A DNA stretch of 64,000 bases, taken from NCBI RefSeq assembly GCF_001613245.1, contig NZ_BDBZ01000033.1, positions 62,001-126,000 of the forward strand, written 5' to 3'. The translations under genes and the position numbers were made by a program. This stretch comes from Nocardia speluncae NBRC 108251 (GTDB taxonomy: Bacteria > Actinomycetota > Actinomycetes > Mycobacteriales > Mycobacteriaceae). Under the pieces are notes generated by a model, which had not been told where the DNA came from, did no database searches, and saw only the letters and a program-made list of their open reading frames with translations. The stretch's first letter is position 1. Each line of letters opens with the position of its first letter. This document shows positions 50,200 to 59,983 of this stretch, in pieces.

Positions 50200-51900
50200 A
50201 TGAACGATCGGGAATACGATGTGGTGGTGGTCGGCAGCGGCGCCGCCGGAATGACCGCCGCCCTCACCGCCGCGCACAACGGGCTGAGTGTGGTGCTCCT
50301 GGAGAAGGCGCCGTACTACGGTGGGTCCACCGCACGCTCGGGGGGCGGGGTGTGGATCCCCGGCAACAAGGCCCTGCGCGATACGGGCGGTCCCGACGAC
50401 CGCGAAGAAGCGCGCAGGTACCTGCACAGCATCATCGGCGACGTCGTGCCCGCAGAACGGATCGACACCTACATCGACCGCGGCGCGGAAGCCCTCGACT
50501 TCGTGCTGGCCAACAGCCCGCTGGAAATGGAATGGGTCAAGGGGTACTCCGACTACTACCCCGAAGCTCCCGGTGGCCGGGCCGGTGGCCGATCCTGTGA
50601 ACCCAAACCGTTCAACGCCATGATCCTCGGTGACGAACGCTTCAATATCCACCCGCCTTACTCCAAAGCACCGCTGAACGTCGCCGTCACCCAGGCCGAT
50701 TTCGTCCGGCTGAACCTGATCCGCCGCCATCCCAAGGGCATGATCCGGGCGCTGCGGGTCGGTGTGCGTACCTACTGGGCCAAGTTCACCCGCAAGCATC
50801 TGATGGTGATGGGTCAGGCGATCATCGCCGGTATGCGCAAGGGCCTGATGGATGCGAACGTGCCCCTGCTGCTCGACACCCCGATGAACAAACTGGTGAT
50901 CGAAGACGGCAAGGTCACCGGTGTCGAGGCGACCCACAACGGTGAAACCGTCCGCTTCACCGCCCGCCACGGTGTGGTGCTGGGTAGCGGCGGGTTCGAG
51001 CACAACGCCGAGATGCGCGCGAAGTACCAGCGGGAACCGATTACCACTGAGTGGACGACCGGCGCCGCCACCAACACCGGAGATGGCATCCTCGCCGGTA
51101 TGGACGCGGGTGCCGCGATCGGCTTCATGGAGGACGCCTGGTGGGGTCCGACCATCTTCAAGGGTGGTAAGCCGTGGTTCGCGCTGTCCGAACGCAACCT
51201 GCCGGGTTCGATCATGATCAACCCGAAGGGTGAGCGATTCGGCAACGAATCCGCGCCCTACGTGGAGGCCGTGCACACCATGTACGGCGGTGAATACGGG
51301 CAGGGCGAGGGTCCGGGCGAGAACATCCCGACCTGGCTGGTTTTCGATCAGCGCTACCGCAACCGGTACATGTTCGCCAGCCTTCAGCCGGGCCTGAAGT
51401 TCCCGTCGCGCTGGATGGAGAACGATCTGATCGTCAAGGCCGCCACCCTGCAGGAACTGGCCGAGAAGATCGGGGTTCCCGCCGATAAGCTCGCCGCCAC
51501 CGTCGAACGGTTCAACAAGTTCGCCGATTCCGGCAAGGACGAGGACTACAACCGCGGCGACAGCCAGTACGACCGCTACTACGGCGACCCCACCGTCAAA
51601 CCCAACCCGTGCCTCGCCGCCCTGGTCCAGGGGCCGTTCTACGCAGCAAAGATGGTGCCCGGCGATCTCGGTACCAAGGGGGGCCTGGTCGCCGATACCG
51701 CGGCCCGCGTACTCCGCGAGGACGGCAGCGCGATCGACGGCCTCTACGCCTCCGGCAATGTGTCGACCCCGGTGATGGGCCACACCTACGCCGGCCCCGG
51801 CGCCACCATCGGCCCGGCCATCGCTTTCGGCTACCTCGCCGTCCACGACATCATCGACCGCAAGAAGGCCGGGTCCACCGCGTCACCGGCCGAGGCCTGA
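50200..51900 (+). CDS. kstD: 3-ketosteroid Delta1-dehydrogenase
   Basis: A 566-residue FAD enzyme with VVVVGSGAAGMTAALTA (8-24). The active-site tyrosines are visible as Tyr119 (GYSDYYPE) and Tyr530 in HTYAGPG, with Gly534 completing the keto-binding pair as in characterised KstD proteins. It introduces the C1-C2 double bond in ring A, the step that, with KshA, leads to ring opening. The ATG at 50200 starts the family; a longer frame exists upstream but overlaps the KstR box. It is followed after 14 bases by a MaoC hydratase gene. Confidence 0.96.
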   Translation: MNDREYDVVVVGSGAAGMTAALTAAHNGLSVVLLEKAPYYGGSTARSGGGVWIPGNKALRDTGGPDDREEARRYLHSIIGDVVPAERIDTYIDRGAEALDFVLANSPLEMEWVKGYSDYYPEAPGGRAGGRSCEPKPFNAMILGDERFNIHPPYSKAPLNVAVTQADFVRLNLIRRHPKGMIRALRVGVRTYWAKFTRKHLMVMGQAIIAGMRKGLMDANVPLLLDTPMNKLVIEDGKVTGVEATHNGETVRFTARHGVVLGSGGFEHNAEMRAKYQREPITTEWTTGAATNTGDGILAGMDAGAAIGFMEDAWWGPTIFKGGKPWFALSERNLPGSIMINPKGERFGNESAPYVEAVHTMYGGEYGQGEGPGENIPTWLVFDQRYRNRYMFASLQPGLKFPSRWMENDLIVKAATLQELAEKIGVPADKLAATVERFNKFADSGKDEDYNRGDSQYDRYYGDPTVKPNPCLAALVQGPFYAAKMVPGDLGTKGGLVADTAARVLREDGSAIDGLYASGNVSTPVMGHTYAGPGATIGPAIAFGYLAVHDIIDRKKAGSTASPAEA

Positions 51901-51914
51901 GCCGAGGAGAAGTT

Positions 51915-52778
51915 ATGCCCATCGATCCACAGGTAGCGCTCGGCGCGGAACTGCCGAGCAAAGAATTCTCCTGGACCGCCTCCGATATCGCGCTGTACCA
52001 CCTGGGTATCGGCGCGGGACACCTCTGGACCGATCCTGCCGAACTGCGCTACCTCGACGACCGGGAACCGCAGGTCCTGCCCACCTTCGCCACCGTCGCG
52101 CACACCCTGCGCGATACCGACCCACCGAAGGTGAAATTCCCCGGCGTCGATATCGATCTCGCCAAGGTGGTGCACGGCGCGCAGGAAATCCAAGTGCATC
52201 GGCCGCTGCCCGCTTCGGGTAAAGCGACCCGCACCGGCAGGATCAGCGAGATCTGGGACAAGGGATCCAACGCGGTGATCGTGCAGGAATTCACCATCAC
52301 CGGCTCCGACGGCGAAGCCCTGTGGACCGAACGGTCCTCCATCTTCGCCCGCGGCGAAGGCGGTTTCGGCGGCGAACGAGGCCCCAGCAACAAGGCGGAG
52401 CTCCCCGACCGGGCCCCCGATTTCGACGTCACCACCGCGACCCTGCCCCAGCAGGCGCTGCTCTACCGCCTCTGCGGCGACCGCAACCCGCTGCACTCGG
52501 ATCCGGAATTCGCCAAGGGCGCCGGTTTCCCGGCACCGATCCTGCACGGGCTCTGCACGTACGGGATCATCTGCAAAACCGCCACCGATACGGTGCTGGA
52601 GTCCGCGGCGACACGGGTCACCGGGTTCAAGGCGCGATTCGCCGGGGTCCTGTTCCCCGGTGAGACGCTGCGGTCACGCATCTGGCAGGAACCGGGCAAG
52701 TTGACCATCAGTGCCACCGCCGTAGACCGCGAGGACGCGCCGGTGCTGGGCGATGTGGTCCTCACCTACGCCGAGTAA
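51915..52778 (+). CDS. MaoC-type 2-enoyl-CoA hydratase, Rv3538-like
   Basis: A 287-residue double-hotdog protein. The C-terminal hotdog keeps the hydratase-2 motif with Asp and His: GDRNPLHSDPEFA, then ILHGLCTYG. The N-terminal hotdog lacks it. M. tuberculosis has the same gene next to kstD (Rv3538). It is expected to hydrate an enoyl-CoA of the steroid side chain; the step is not fixed. Good RBS (GAGGAGAAG) and a strong terminator after the gene. Confidence 0.9.
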   Translation: MPIDPQVALGAELPSKEFSWTASDIALYHLGIGAGHLWTDPAELRYLDDREPQVLPTFATVAHTLRDTDPPKVKFPGVDIDLAKVVHGAQEIQVHRPLPASGKATRTGRISEIWDKGSNAVIVQEFTITGSDGEALWTERSSIFARGEGGFGGERGPSNKAELPDRAPDFDVTTATLPQQALLYRLCGDRNPLHSDPEFAKGAGFPAPILHGLCTYGIICKTATDTVLESAATRVTGFKARFAGVLFPGETLRSRIWQEPGKLTISATAVDREDAPVLGDVVLTYAE

Positions 52779-52794
52779 CCGCCCGTTCTCGATC

Positions 52795-52832
52795 GTATGG
52801 CCGGCGACCTCACCGGAGGTCGCCGGCCATAC
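52795..52832 (+). terminator. strong terminator after the kstD unit
   Basis: A perfect 17-bp stem (52795-52811 with 52816-52832, core GTATGGCCGGCGACCTC) with a 4-base loop, followed by GTCTTCC. Confidence 0.85.
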
Positions 52833-52919
52833 GTCTTCCGGTCGGCCGTTCGCGCCCCTGAAGCACCGGATATCAGCTGATCGCCCCCGGACGGCGCGAT
52901 CCACTGGATCCCCGTATTG

Positions 52920-53666
52920 CTACGGGCAGCCGGTGGCGAGCGGGCCCCCGCGCAGCGCCGAAACGATCAGCTCCTGGAACGCGCCGTCGCGTGGTTCGTC
53001 GCGGTGGATCACATGCCGGCCCGGACAGAACGCCTGCACACTCGCATTGATCGCGCCCGGCAGCGGTTCACGTTCGGGGCCTTCGTCCTCGGAGAACAAG
53101 TGGTAGGCAACGAGTCCCGGCGGGACCGCGGGCGGTTCGTTCAGCGCACGCAGAAACGGGGATTCCGGCGCGATATCGCGGCATCCCGGCCAGAACAAGG
53201 AGCAGAGAAAGCCGAGCGACTGGCCCGAATTCGGGGTGCCGAAATCGACATAGGTGCCGATCGATTCGCCGCCGCGCAGGAACTTGACGTAGTGCCGGGC
53301 GGCGAGCCCACCCATCGAATGCGCGGCCACGTCGACCCGCGCCGCGCCGGTCTCCCGCCGGATCTCGTCCACGGCCTGCGCGACCGCGCCCGCTGATTCG
53401 GCGATGGGGGCCGAGCCCGTCGGCGCACCCGAGAGGGACGGCACAGCAGGAAGAACGATGGAATACGCCGAATATCCCCACCCGTCCAAAGCCTCGCGCA
53501 GCTTCTCCAGGATCCCATGGTCGGCATCGAATCCGCCGATCACCAACACGGGATTCGGTGCGGCGGGGCCGGGTTGGGCGAACGCGGCCGGACCGGCCGT
53601 CGAACCGAGCCCCAGGCAGACAAATATCAATCCGATTCGAACGACCAGCGCGAGAAGGGTTTTCAT
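52920..53666 (-). CDS. secreted alpha/beta-hydrolase, lipase-like
   Basis: A 248-residue exported hydrolase with a signal peptide (residues 1-30) starting at ATG 53666. The nucleophile elbow is AHSMGG with Ser117, of the EstA/lipase class 2 type that has Ala instead of Gly before His-Ser. The later GTYVDFGTPNSG and the C-terminal HRDEPRDGAFQELI complete the family pattern. It probably cleaves lipids or esters outside the cell. No regulatory box is seen upstream. Confidence 0.82.
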   Translation of the reverse strand: MKTLLALVVRIGLIFVCLGLGSTAGPAAFAQPGPAAPNPVLVIGGFDADHGILEKLREALDGWGYSAYSIVLPAVPSLSGAPTGSAPIAESAGAVAQAVDEIRRETGAARVDVAAHSMGGLAARHYVKFLRGGESIGTYVDFGTPNSGQSLGFLCSLFWPGCRDIAPESPFLRALNEPPAVPPGLVAYHLFSEDEGPEREPLPGAINASVQAFCPGRHVIHRDEPRDGAFQELIVSALRGGPLATGCP

Positions 53667-54210
53667 CGACCTGCTTTCCTGAGCCGTACGCCGACGATCT
53701 GCGGAAACCGAAACTGCGAAGCCAACGATCATGGATGCTAATGCGGCGATACCGAAGTCGTGGGAGGCGCGGCGGTGCTACGAATGCCTACCACCGCCCG
53801 CACCGGTACCACTTCTCCGAGTGCCGGGAACGAGTCCGGGCACGGCGCAACAGTGCGAGCGCGCACGCCCTGGAGGCACCCCACCGACAGGAAGCCGATC
53901 GAATCGCGCCGTGGTGGCAGAGCAGACCGGCGGCGCCGAACGCGTCGATTCTCGGCTGCTGGCTTTCGGCCGCGTCGGCCGAACCGGGACCGAACAGTAA
54001 CCAGGGCGGAGCCGGGTCTCGGATTCTTCGGCGACACGACGTGCATATGTGCCAGTTTCCGCGCTCGACCAGCAATACTCGCAACTCGATCTAGAACTAT
54101 TGAGTCGAAGCGCCACGTTTGCTGCTAGGAGCCCTTGGTGTTGCGCTCGCGTCCATGGCGCGTTTCGGTTCGATAGCTGCCGGGATGTGCCGTACGCAGG
54201 AGGGATCGCA
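53667..54210. other. intergenic region between divergent secreted hydrolases
   Basis: About 540 bases without a supported gene. Frames on both strands are basic, Arg-rich and without ribosome sites. It should hold the promoters of the leftward lipase and the rightward LIP lipase; I see no clear motif. Confidence 0.5.
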
Positions 54211-55488
54211 ATGAAGAGCGGGAAGCGCGCATGGATCGCAGTACTGTCGGGAACTCTGATGGTCGCCGGGGCCGCGGCGGGCGCACCATCCGCCTGGACA
54301 CAACCGGCGCTATCGCAGTCGCCGGCAGCCGGGGGCGAGATTTTCCGTACCGAAGTATCGCAAGTGGCCTTCTCGGTACCCGGTCTGCCCGGAACGACGC
54401 CGGTGCGGTCGACGCGCCTCACCTACGCCAGCAGCGATACCCATGATGCGCCGACCACGGTGGTGGGCACGTACCTGGAGCCGACCGCGCCGTGGCGCGG
54501 CCCCGGCGAACGTCCGTTGGTGGCATATGCGGGCGGCACCCAGGGGCAAGGCCCCGAATGCGCGCCGTCGGCGATGGTGTCGCAGGTGGTCCGATTCCAG
54601 CCGCCGGTCGATGTGGTCTTCGAATACGACGTCATGGCGATCCAATACCTGCTGGCCCAGGGGATGGCGGTGGTGATGACCGACTATCACGACCTCGCCG
54701 CGCCGGGTATCCACAATTTCCTCAATCGCAAGACCCAGGGCTACGCGGTACTGGATTCCGCGCGTGCAGCGTTGCGTCTGCCGGGCAGTGGCCTCCACCC
54801 CGGCTCGCCGGTCATGCTCTACGGCTACTCGCAGGGCGGGATGGCCGCCGCGGCCGCGGCGGAACTGAAACCGGCCTATGCCCCGGAGTTGAATGTGCAC
54901 GGCGCCTATGTGGGCGGGCCCCCGGTCGGCCCCGCGGAATATATCGCGCGCAGCGATGGCCTACCCGGCGTCGCGCCGGCCATCGCGTGGATCCTCAACG
55001 GTATCGCCGCCGACTACCCCGATACCCGGCCGGTGCTCGATGCCGTCCTCAACGACACCGGTAAGGCTATCCTGCACGAATCGATCGGCAAATGCGGCGG
55101 CGGTCTCTCCAACACCGTCACTCAGCCGCCGCAGACGTCCCGCTGGACCACCAGCGGACAGCCGATCACGGCCGTGATCGAAAGCTCCCCGGAATTGAAG
55201 AAGGCATTCGATGAGCAGCGGCTCGGCGGGTCCGCTCCCGAGGTGCCGGTGCGTATCTACGCGGCGCGCAACGACGAGATGTTCCCGGCCGTCCGCGGTA
55301 TCGCCGCGAGTTGGTGTGGTGGCGGTACGGCCGTTCAGCTGGAGGCCGACGGTGCCGTGCCTCCCGTAGGCGGATTCCTGAGCACACACGATTTGGCGTT
55401 CTTCCCCTCGATGACCACCTCGCTGCCGTGGGTGACCGATCGCCTCGCAGGTGCGCCCGCCCCGGTGAACTGCGCGGCGCTGCCGTGA
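54211..55488 (+). CDS. secreted LIP-family lipase
   Basis: A 425-residue exported lipase of the LIP (secretory lipase) family, common in Nocardia and Mycobacterium. The signal peptide spans residues 1-29; the nucleophile elbow is GYSQGG with Ser207; the Asp/His pair is in YAARNDEMFP and FLSTHDLAF. It hydrolyses triacylglycerols or other esters. AGGAGGG precedes the ATG. It is followed after 4 bases by an alkane monooxygenase gene, suggesting joint use on oily substrates. Confidence 0.9.
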   Translation: MKSGKRAWIAVLSGTLMVAGAAAGAPSAWTQPALSQSPAAGGEIFRTEVSQVAFSVPGLPGTTPVRSTRLTYASSDTHDAPTTVVGTYLEPTAPWRGPGERPLVAYAGGTQGQGPECAPSAMVSQVVRFQPPVDVVFEYDVMAIQYLLAQGMAVVMTDYHDLAAPGIHNFLNRKTQGYAVLDSARAALRLPGSGLHPGSPVMLYGYSQGGMAAAAAAELKPAYAPELNVHGAYVGGPPVGPAEYIARSDGLPGVAPAIAWILNGIAADYPDTRPVLDAVLNDTGKAILHESIGKCGGGLSNTVTQPPQTSRWTTSGQPITAVIESSPELKKAFDEQRLGGSAPEVPVRIYAARNDEMFPAVRGIAASWCGGGTAVQLEADGAVPPVGGFLSTHDLAFFPSMTTSLPWVTDRLAGAPAPVNCAALP

Positions 55489-55492
55489 GACG

Positions 55493-56818
55493 GTGAAGAC
55501 CAAACCGGTTCCGGTACTCCGGCGCCGCGATCAGACGGCAGAATTGCCACGATCCCGCGGCGCCGGTTGGTCGCGGGCGCGTGATCTGGCGATTCTCAGA
55601 CGGGCGAACGCGCGCGACCCCAAACGCTATCTGTGGATCCTGAGTACCGTGGCGCCCGGTTGCGCGCTACTTCCGGCGCTACTGGTCGACCTCACGGGGC
55701 TGGCGTTGTTCTGGTGGATCGGTCCGATCGTGGTGTTCGTGCTGATACCGATCCTGGACGTCACGCTGGGCTGCGATGGCAGCAGCCCACGAGACGAGGA
55801 CTACGAGGCACTGTCCAACGATCGCTATTACCGCTGGTGCACGTTTCTCTTCCTGCCGATCCAGTTCACCGGCCTGGCCATTGCGGGATACATGTGGGCC
55901 CGCCCTGAACTACAGCTCATCGACAAACTGGGCCTGACCGTCACGATGGGAGTCGTTTCCGGCATCGGCATCAACGCCGCCCACGAACTCGGCCACCGGG
56001 CCGAACATCTCGAACGGCGGTTGGCGCAGATCGCACTGGCACAGTCCGGATACGGTCATTTCATCGTCGAACACAACCGCGGCCACCATGTCCGTGTCGC
56101 CACACCCGGCGATCCGGCGAGCGCACGGTTCGGCGAGTCGTTGTGGACGTTCATTCCGCGCAGTGCGGGGGGCGGTTTCCGATCGGCGCTCACGCTGGAA
56201 CGGGAGCGCCTGTCCCGCAAGGGGAAAAAATGGTTGAGCCGCGATAATCAGCTGCTACAGGCATGGTCGATGAGCGTCGCATTGTTCGGCTCGATGATTC
56301 TCGTCTTCGGGCCCGGCATCATCCCCTTCCTGGTGCTGCAAGCCGTGATCGGCATCGGCTTGCTCGAGACCGTGAACTATCTCGAACACTATGGATTGCT
56401 CCGAACGCGCCGCCCCGACGGCCGATACGAGCGATGCTCACCACGCCACAGCTGGAACAGCGACCGCCTGGTCACCAACGTCTTCCTGCTCCATTTGCAA
56501 CGCCACAGCGACCACCACGCCAACCCCGGCCGTCGCTACCAGACGCTGCGCAGCTCGCAGGAAGCGCCCCAGCTGCCGTTCGGTTACGCCACCATGGTCC
56601 TGCTCGCCGCCGTCCCGCCGCTGTGGCGCGCGGTAATGGATCCCAGGCTCCTCGACCACTACGGCGGCGACATCACACTCGTCAACAGGAAACCCCGTAG
56701 AAGATTCTGCCGAATCCGGCCGGCGCACACAGCTGCCACGGCCCGGGTCAGCCCGGCCCTGACCGGCCGGCGCCCGACGCGGGCGCGGAATCCGATTTCG
56801 CAGGACGCCGGCGGGTAG
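55493..56818 (+). CDS. alkB: alkane 1-monooxygenase (AlkB)
   Basis: A 441-residue membrane di-iron hydroxylase. The histidine clusters are HELGH (164-168), HNRGHH (194-199), NYLEHYGL and LQRHSDHHANP, in the AlkB order, among membrane helices. It hydroxylates n-alkanes or fatty acids at the end. No rubredoxin is fused or adjacent, so electrons must come from elsewhere. A basic C-terminal tail overlaps the converging membrane gene by 71 bases. Start GTG 55493. Confidence 0.92.
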   Translation: MKTKPVPVLRRRDQTAELPRSRGAGWSRARDLAILRRANARDPKRYLWILSTVAPGCALLPALLVDLTGLALFWWIGPIVVFVLIPILDVTLGCDGSSPRDEDYEALSNDRYYRWCTFLFLPIQFTGLAIAGYMWARPELQLIDKLGLTVTMGVVSGIGINAAHELGHRAEHLERRLAQIALAQSGYGHFIVEHNRGHHVRVATPGDPASARFGESLWTFIPRSAGGGFRSALTLERERLSRKGKKWLSRDNQLLQAWSMSVALFGSMILVFGPGIIPFLVLQAVIGIGLLETVNYLEHYGLLRTRRPDGRYERCSPRHSWNSDRLVTNVFLLHLQRHSDHHANPGRRYQTLRSSQEAPQLPFGYATMVLLAAVPPLWRAVMDPRLLDHYGGDITLVNRKPRRRFCRIRPAHTAATARVSPALTGRRPTRARNPISQDAGG

Positions 56819-57230
56819 CGGTGATGCTGTAGGTGAGAATCGAGGACAGCAGGATCACCAGAACCGGTGCGGCCACCGGCGACCACGCCAGTTCGATGGG
56901 TAGCGCGGCCGCGGCGGCCGCGGCGCCGGTCCAGACGACGGCGCCGATCACCGAGGGCAGCGTCGTCGGGACCACACCCCGCGGGGCCGTGACGGTGGCG
57001 ATGTTCAGCAGGTAGGTCGTGGAGACCAGGCCCGCGGCGGCGGCTGCGATCAGCCCGGCATCGGACAGTCCCAGCACCCCGATCACCAGCAGCACCGCGC
57101 CGACGGCCGCCAGACGCCACCACCAGCCGGTGATCACCAGGACGATCGCGGCCGGGGCCGCCCACGGCTGGATCAACGCGACCGATAGCACCAGCAGGAT
57201 TCCGGAGAGGTGGGCGAGGAATTTGGTCAT
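56748..57230 (-). CDS. small integral membrane protein of the MoxR-DUF58 operon
   Basis: A 160-residue protein with about five membrane helices beginning MTKFLAHLSGILLVLSVALIQ and a short basic tail. It overlaps the DUF58 gene by four bases and is the last gene of a five-gene unit. Its job in the complex is unknown; its 3' end overlaps alkB on the other strand. Confidence 0.7.
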   Translation of the reverse strand: MTKFLAHLSGILLVLSVALIQPWAAPAAIVLVITGWWWRLAAVGAVLLVIGVLGLSDAGLIAAAAAGLVSTTYLLNIATVTAPRGVVPTTLPSVIGAVVWTGAAAAAAALPIELAWSPVAAPVLVILLSSILTYSITATRRRPAKSDSAPASGAGRSGPG

Positions 57231-58501
57231 CGGCGTACCCGCATCATCCGCCGGCGCCGGGGTAGCAGACGCATGGTCTGGTCGAGCCGGGTGTCGGCGG
57301 CCCAGCCGACGATATCGACGCCGACCGTACTCATATCGCGGTACATCGACATCCGCTCGAGCTGCCACATCTTCTCCATGGTGGGGTCGAGGTCGCCGGC
57401 GAACGGGCTGCCGCGCAGCACATCCACCGCCACCACCACGTGACCGCGTTTGCGCAGGTCGATGAGTGCGAGCGCGAACTGGGTGTCCAGCAGCGTGGAA
57501 AACGCGACGACGACCGCGCCGGGCGGCACCGCGGCCCACGGCGCGAGGGTGCCGGTGGTGGGGATGTGCTCGTCGCCGACGTCGAGGACGGTGTCGACGA
57601 TCCGGTAGAACTGGCGGCGGCCGATATCGGGGCGCAGCCAGCGCGGCGACCGGCCGAGACAGACCACGGCAGTGCGGTCACCGGCCTGCAGCGTGGACTG
57701 CACCACCTGCGCGGCACCGCGCACCGATAGTTCGAGGGCATCGCTGGCCGGGCCGGGTGCCTGCTGGGAGGTGTCGACCAGGACGACCACGTCGGCGGAG
57801 CGGTTGGTCAGGCGCTCGGTCACGTACAGCCGGCCGCGGCGGGCACTCACCGGCCAGTTCACGATGCGGAGCTGATCACCGGGGGCGTAGGCCCGGATAT
57901 CGGCGTACTCCACGCCGGGCCCGTGCCGGCGGGTCAGGTGCACGCCGAGACGTTCGGGCAGTTCGGTGCGGGGCAGCGGAATTCGCTGCGGGTCTGTGAC
58001 GGGGTAGACGAAGATTTCACCGGCGGGCAGGGTTGCGGTGGCCAGCGCCATCCCGGCGGGGCTCAATGCCTTCACCCGCACCGAGATCGGATAGCGGCCC
58101 CACCGCTGCGCCGAAACCGTCAACCGCAACCCGGCGGGTGCCGTCCCGGAATCCGACGATTCGTCGACGGTGACCGTCATCCCGTCGGTGATCACCGGTG
58201 TGCAGCGCAGCAGGGCGTGTCCCTGGTCGACGAACGCGGCGATGGTGACCGTGACCTGCTCGCCCTCGAAACACCGCTGGGTGCCGCCACCGTCCACCTG
58301 GATGCGGGTGCGCGAGACCTGCCACGGCGCGCCGGCCAGCACCCCGAGCATGGGCGCGGCGAAAACCGCCAGCTGCCAGCTGGCCGAGATCACCGCGCCG
58401 AACAGTGCGACCGCCGACGCGATGGCGAGCAGATACGTCAGCGGGGCGGGGCGCCAGCGCAGCCTCGTCTCCACGGTCGCGGTGTCGTCGCGGTGTCTCA
58501 T
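57227..58501 (-). CDS. DUF58 domain protein
   Basis: A 424-residue protein: two N-terminal membrane helices, a strand-rich region, then a DUF58 domain with the signature GVEYADIRAYAPGDQLRIVNWPVSARRG and a von Willebrand-like VVLVDTSQQAP. DUF58 proteins work with MoxR ATPases, probably in cell-wall or membrane protein assembly. ATG 58501 overlaps the moxR stop. Confidence 0.9.
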   Translation of the reverse strand: MRHRDDTATVETRLRWRPAPLTYLLAIASAVALFGAVISASWQLAVFAAPMLGVLAGAPWQVSRTRIQVDGGGTQRCFEGEQVTVTIAAFVDQGHALLRCTPVITDGMTVTVDESSDSGTAPAGLRLTVSAQRWGRYPISVRVKALSPAGMALATATLPAGEIFVYPVTDPQRIPLPRTELPERLGVHLTRRHGPGVEYADIRAYAPGDQLRIVNWPVSARRGRLYVTERLTNRSADVVVLVDTSQQAPGPASDALELSVRGAAQVVQSTLQAGDRTAVVCLGRSPRWLRPDIGRRQFYRIVDTVLDVGDEHIPTTGTLAPWAAVPPGAVVVAFSTLLDTQFALALIDLRKRGHVVVAVDVLRGSPFAGDLDPTMEKMWQLERMSMYRDMSTVGVDIVGWAADTRLDQTMRLLPRRRRMMRVRR

Positions 58502-59487
58502 GGGGTGGCGGCGCGCGGAACCGGGAGGCGGCGCAGGAGTTCGCCGATCACATCCTCGCCGCGGATCCGGCGCACCCACATTTCCGGCCGCAGGGTGATG
58601 CGATGCGCCATGGCAGGTACGGCGAGGGCTTTCACATCTTCGGGGATGACGTAGTCGCGGCCGTTCAGCAGCGCACGGGCGCGCGCCATCTGCACCAGAT
58701 CCAGTTCCGAGCGCGGGCTGGCACCCACTTCCACCTGTGCATGCCCGCGGGTCGCCGAAGCCAGCGCCACCACATAACCCACCACATCCGGGTGCACGGA
58801 GACGAATTCGACCGCGTGGCGCATTTCCAGCAGCCCCTTCGCGTCCACCACCTGTTGCACCCGCGGCTGCACCGCACCGCGTTCCAGCCTGCGCCGGATC
58901 ATCTCGGTTTCGTCGAGTTCGGAGAGGTAACCGAGGCGCAATTGAATGGCGAAACGGTCCAGCTGAGCTTCCGGCAGCGGGTAGGTGCCCTCGTACTCGA
59001 TGGGGTTGTCGGTGGCGAGCACCACGAAAGGCTGCGGCAGCGGGAAGGTTTCGCCGTCGATGCTCACCTGTCCCTCGGCCATCGCCTCCAGCAGTGCGGC
59101 CTGGGTTTTCGGTGGGGTGCGGTTCACCTCGTCGGCGAGCAGCATATGGGTGAACACCGGGCCCCGCCGGAAGGTGAAGCGGCCGGTGGACATGTCGTAG
59201 ATGGTGGAGCCGAGCAGATCGGCGGGCAGCAGGTCGGGAGTGAACTGCACCCGGGTGAAATCCAGGCCGAGAGCCGCCGCGAACGAGCGGGCGATCAATG
59301 TTTTGCCCAGGCCGGGCAGGTCCTCGATGAGCACATGCCCACCGGCCAGGATCGCGATCATGATGAGCTGTAACTCGTCACGTTTACCGACCACGACCCG
59401 GGAAACCTCCCGGAGCACGGCTTCGGTGCGTTGGACAGTCGCGTCCAGGGGCATCGTCATGTCTCTACTCGCAATGTGTCGACCCAT
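58498..59487 (-). CDS. MoxR family AAA ATPase
   Basis: A 329-residue ATPase with Walker A GLGKTLIARS, Walker B MLLADEVNR, sensor-1 FVVLATDNP and the C-terminal lid. It is a chaperone-like ATPase for the neighbouring DUF58 protein. It lies in the middle of an operon of five genes running leftward from 61041. Confidence 0.93.
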   Translation of the reverse strand: MGRHIASRDMTMPLDATVQRTEAVLREVSRVVVGKRDELQLIMIAILAGGHVLIEDLPGLGKTLIARSFAAALGLDFTRVQFTPDLLPADLLGSTIYDMSTGRFTFRRGPVFTHMLLADEVNRTPPKTQAALLEAMAEGQVSIDGETFPLPQPFVVLATDNPIEYEGTYPLPEAQLDRFAIQLRLGYLSELDETEMIRRRLERGAVQPRVQQVVDAKGLLEMRHAVEFVSVHPDVVGYVVALASATRGHAQVEVGASPRSELDLVQMARARALLNGRDYVIPEDVKALAVPAMAHRITLRPEMWVRRIRGEDVIGELLRRLPVPRAATP

Positions 59488-59488
59488 C

Positions 59489-59983
59489 TCACATTCTTTG
59501 AAGGCGGCTCAGGATCTCGTCCAGAGCCGCGCGACCCGGCGCGGGCGTGTTCTGGTCACGCAACGCCGAATCCGCCGGATCCACCCAGCACCACAATTCG
59601 GCACCGAAAAGATGGATACCGGCACTTTCCAGCGCCCGCCGGTTCTTGCTGACCCGCAATCCGGCGGACAATTGGAACTCCTTGGCCAGCAGCGGGCGCA
59701 GATGCCGATCCCAATCGGCACGGTTTCCGTCGGCGCGGTCGACAAGCATTTCGGCGCGGGCATGCCAGTGGCGCAGCATTTCGGCGGGCCCGTTTTCCAT
59801 CTCGTCGACGAGTTCCTTCTCTTTCTTCTCCGGGCGTAACAGCACCCAGACGAAGCAGCACAGCGCGATTGCCACCGGCACGCCGGCGGCGATCAGCATG
59901 AACTCGCGGGCCCGCAGATAAGCCACGATCTCGACAACGGCGACGGCAAGGATCGCAGTCGCCACTATCCATGGACGGGTCAT
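59489..59983 (-). CDS. two-helix membrane protein of the MoxR operon
   Basis: A 164-residue protein with two membrane helices (residues about 4-22 and 27-48) and a cytoplasmic, charged tail with EKKEKELVDEMENG and a tryptophan-rich end (GAELWCWVDPADSALRD). The ATG at 59983 overlaps the upstream stop by one base (TGATG). Unknown role. Confidence 0.75.
   Translation of the reverse strand: MTRPWIVATAILAVAVVEIVAYLRAREFMLIAAGVPVAIALCCFVWVLLRPEKKEKELVDEMENGPAEMLRHWHARAEMLVDRADGNRADWDRHLRPLLAKEFQLSAGLRVSKNRRALESAGIHLFGAELWCWVDPADSALRDQNTPAPGRAALDEILSRLQRM

Noticed and set aside
54105..54135. CTAGAACTATTGAG upstream of the LIP lipase as a possible KstR box
   Set aside because: Only the AAC half fits; the second half lacks GTT at the required position.
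53778..54422. Leftward frame of 214 codons between the two lipase genes
   Set aside because: Arg-rich, overlaps the start of the LIP lipase gene and has no domain or ribosome site.
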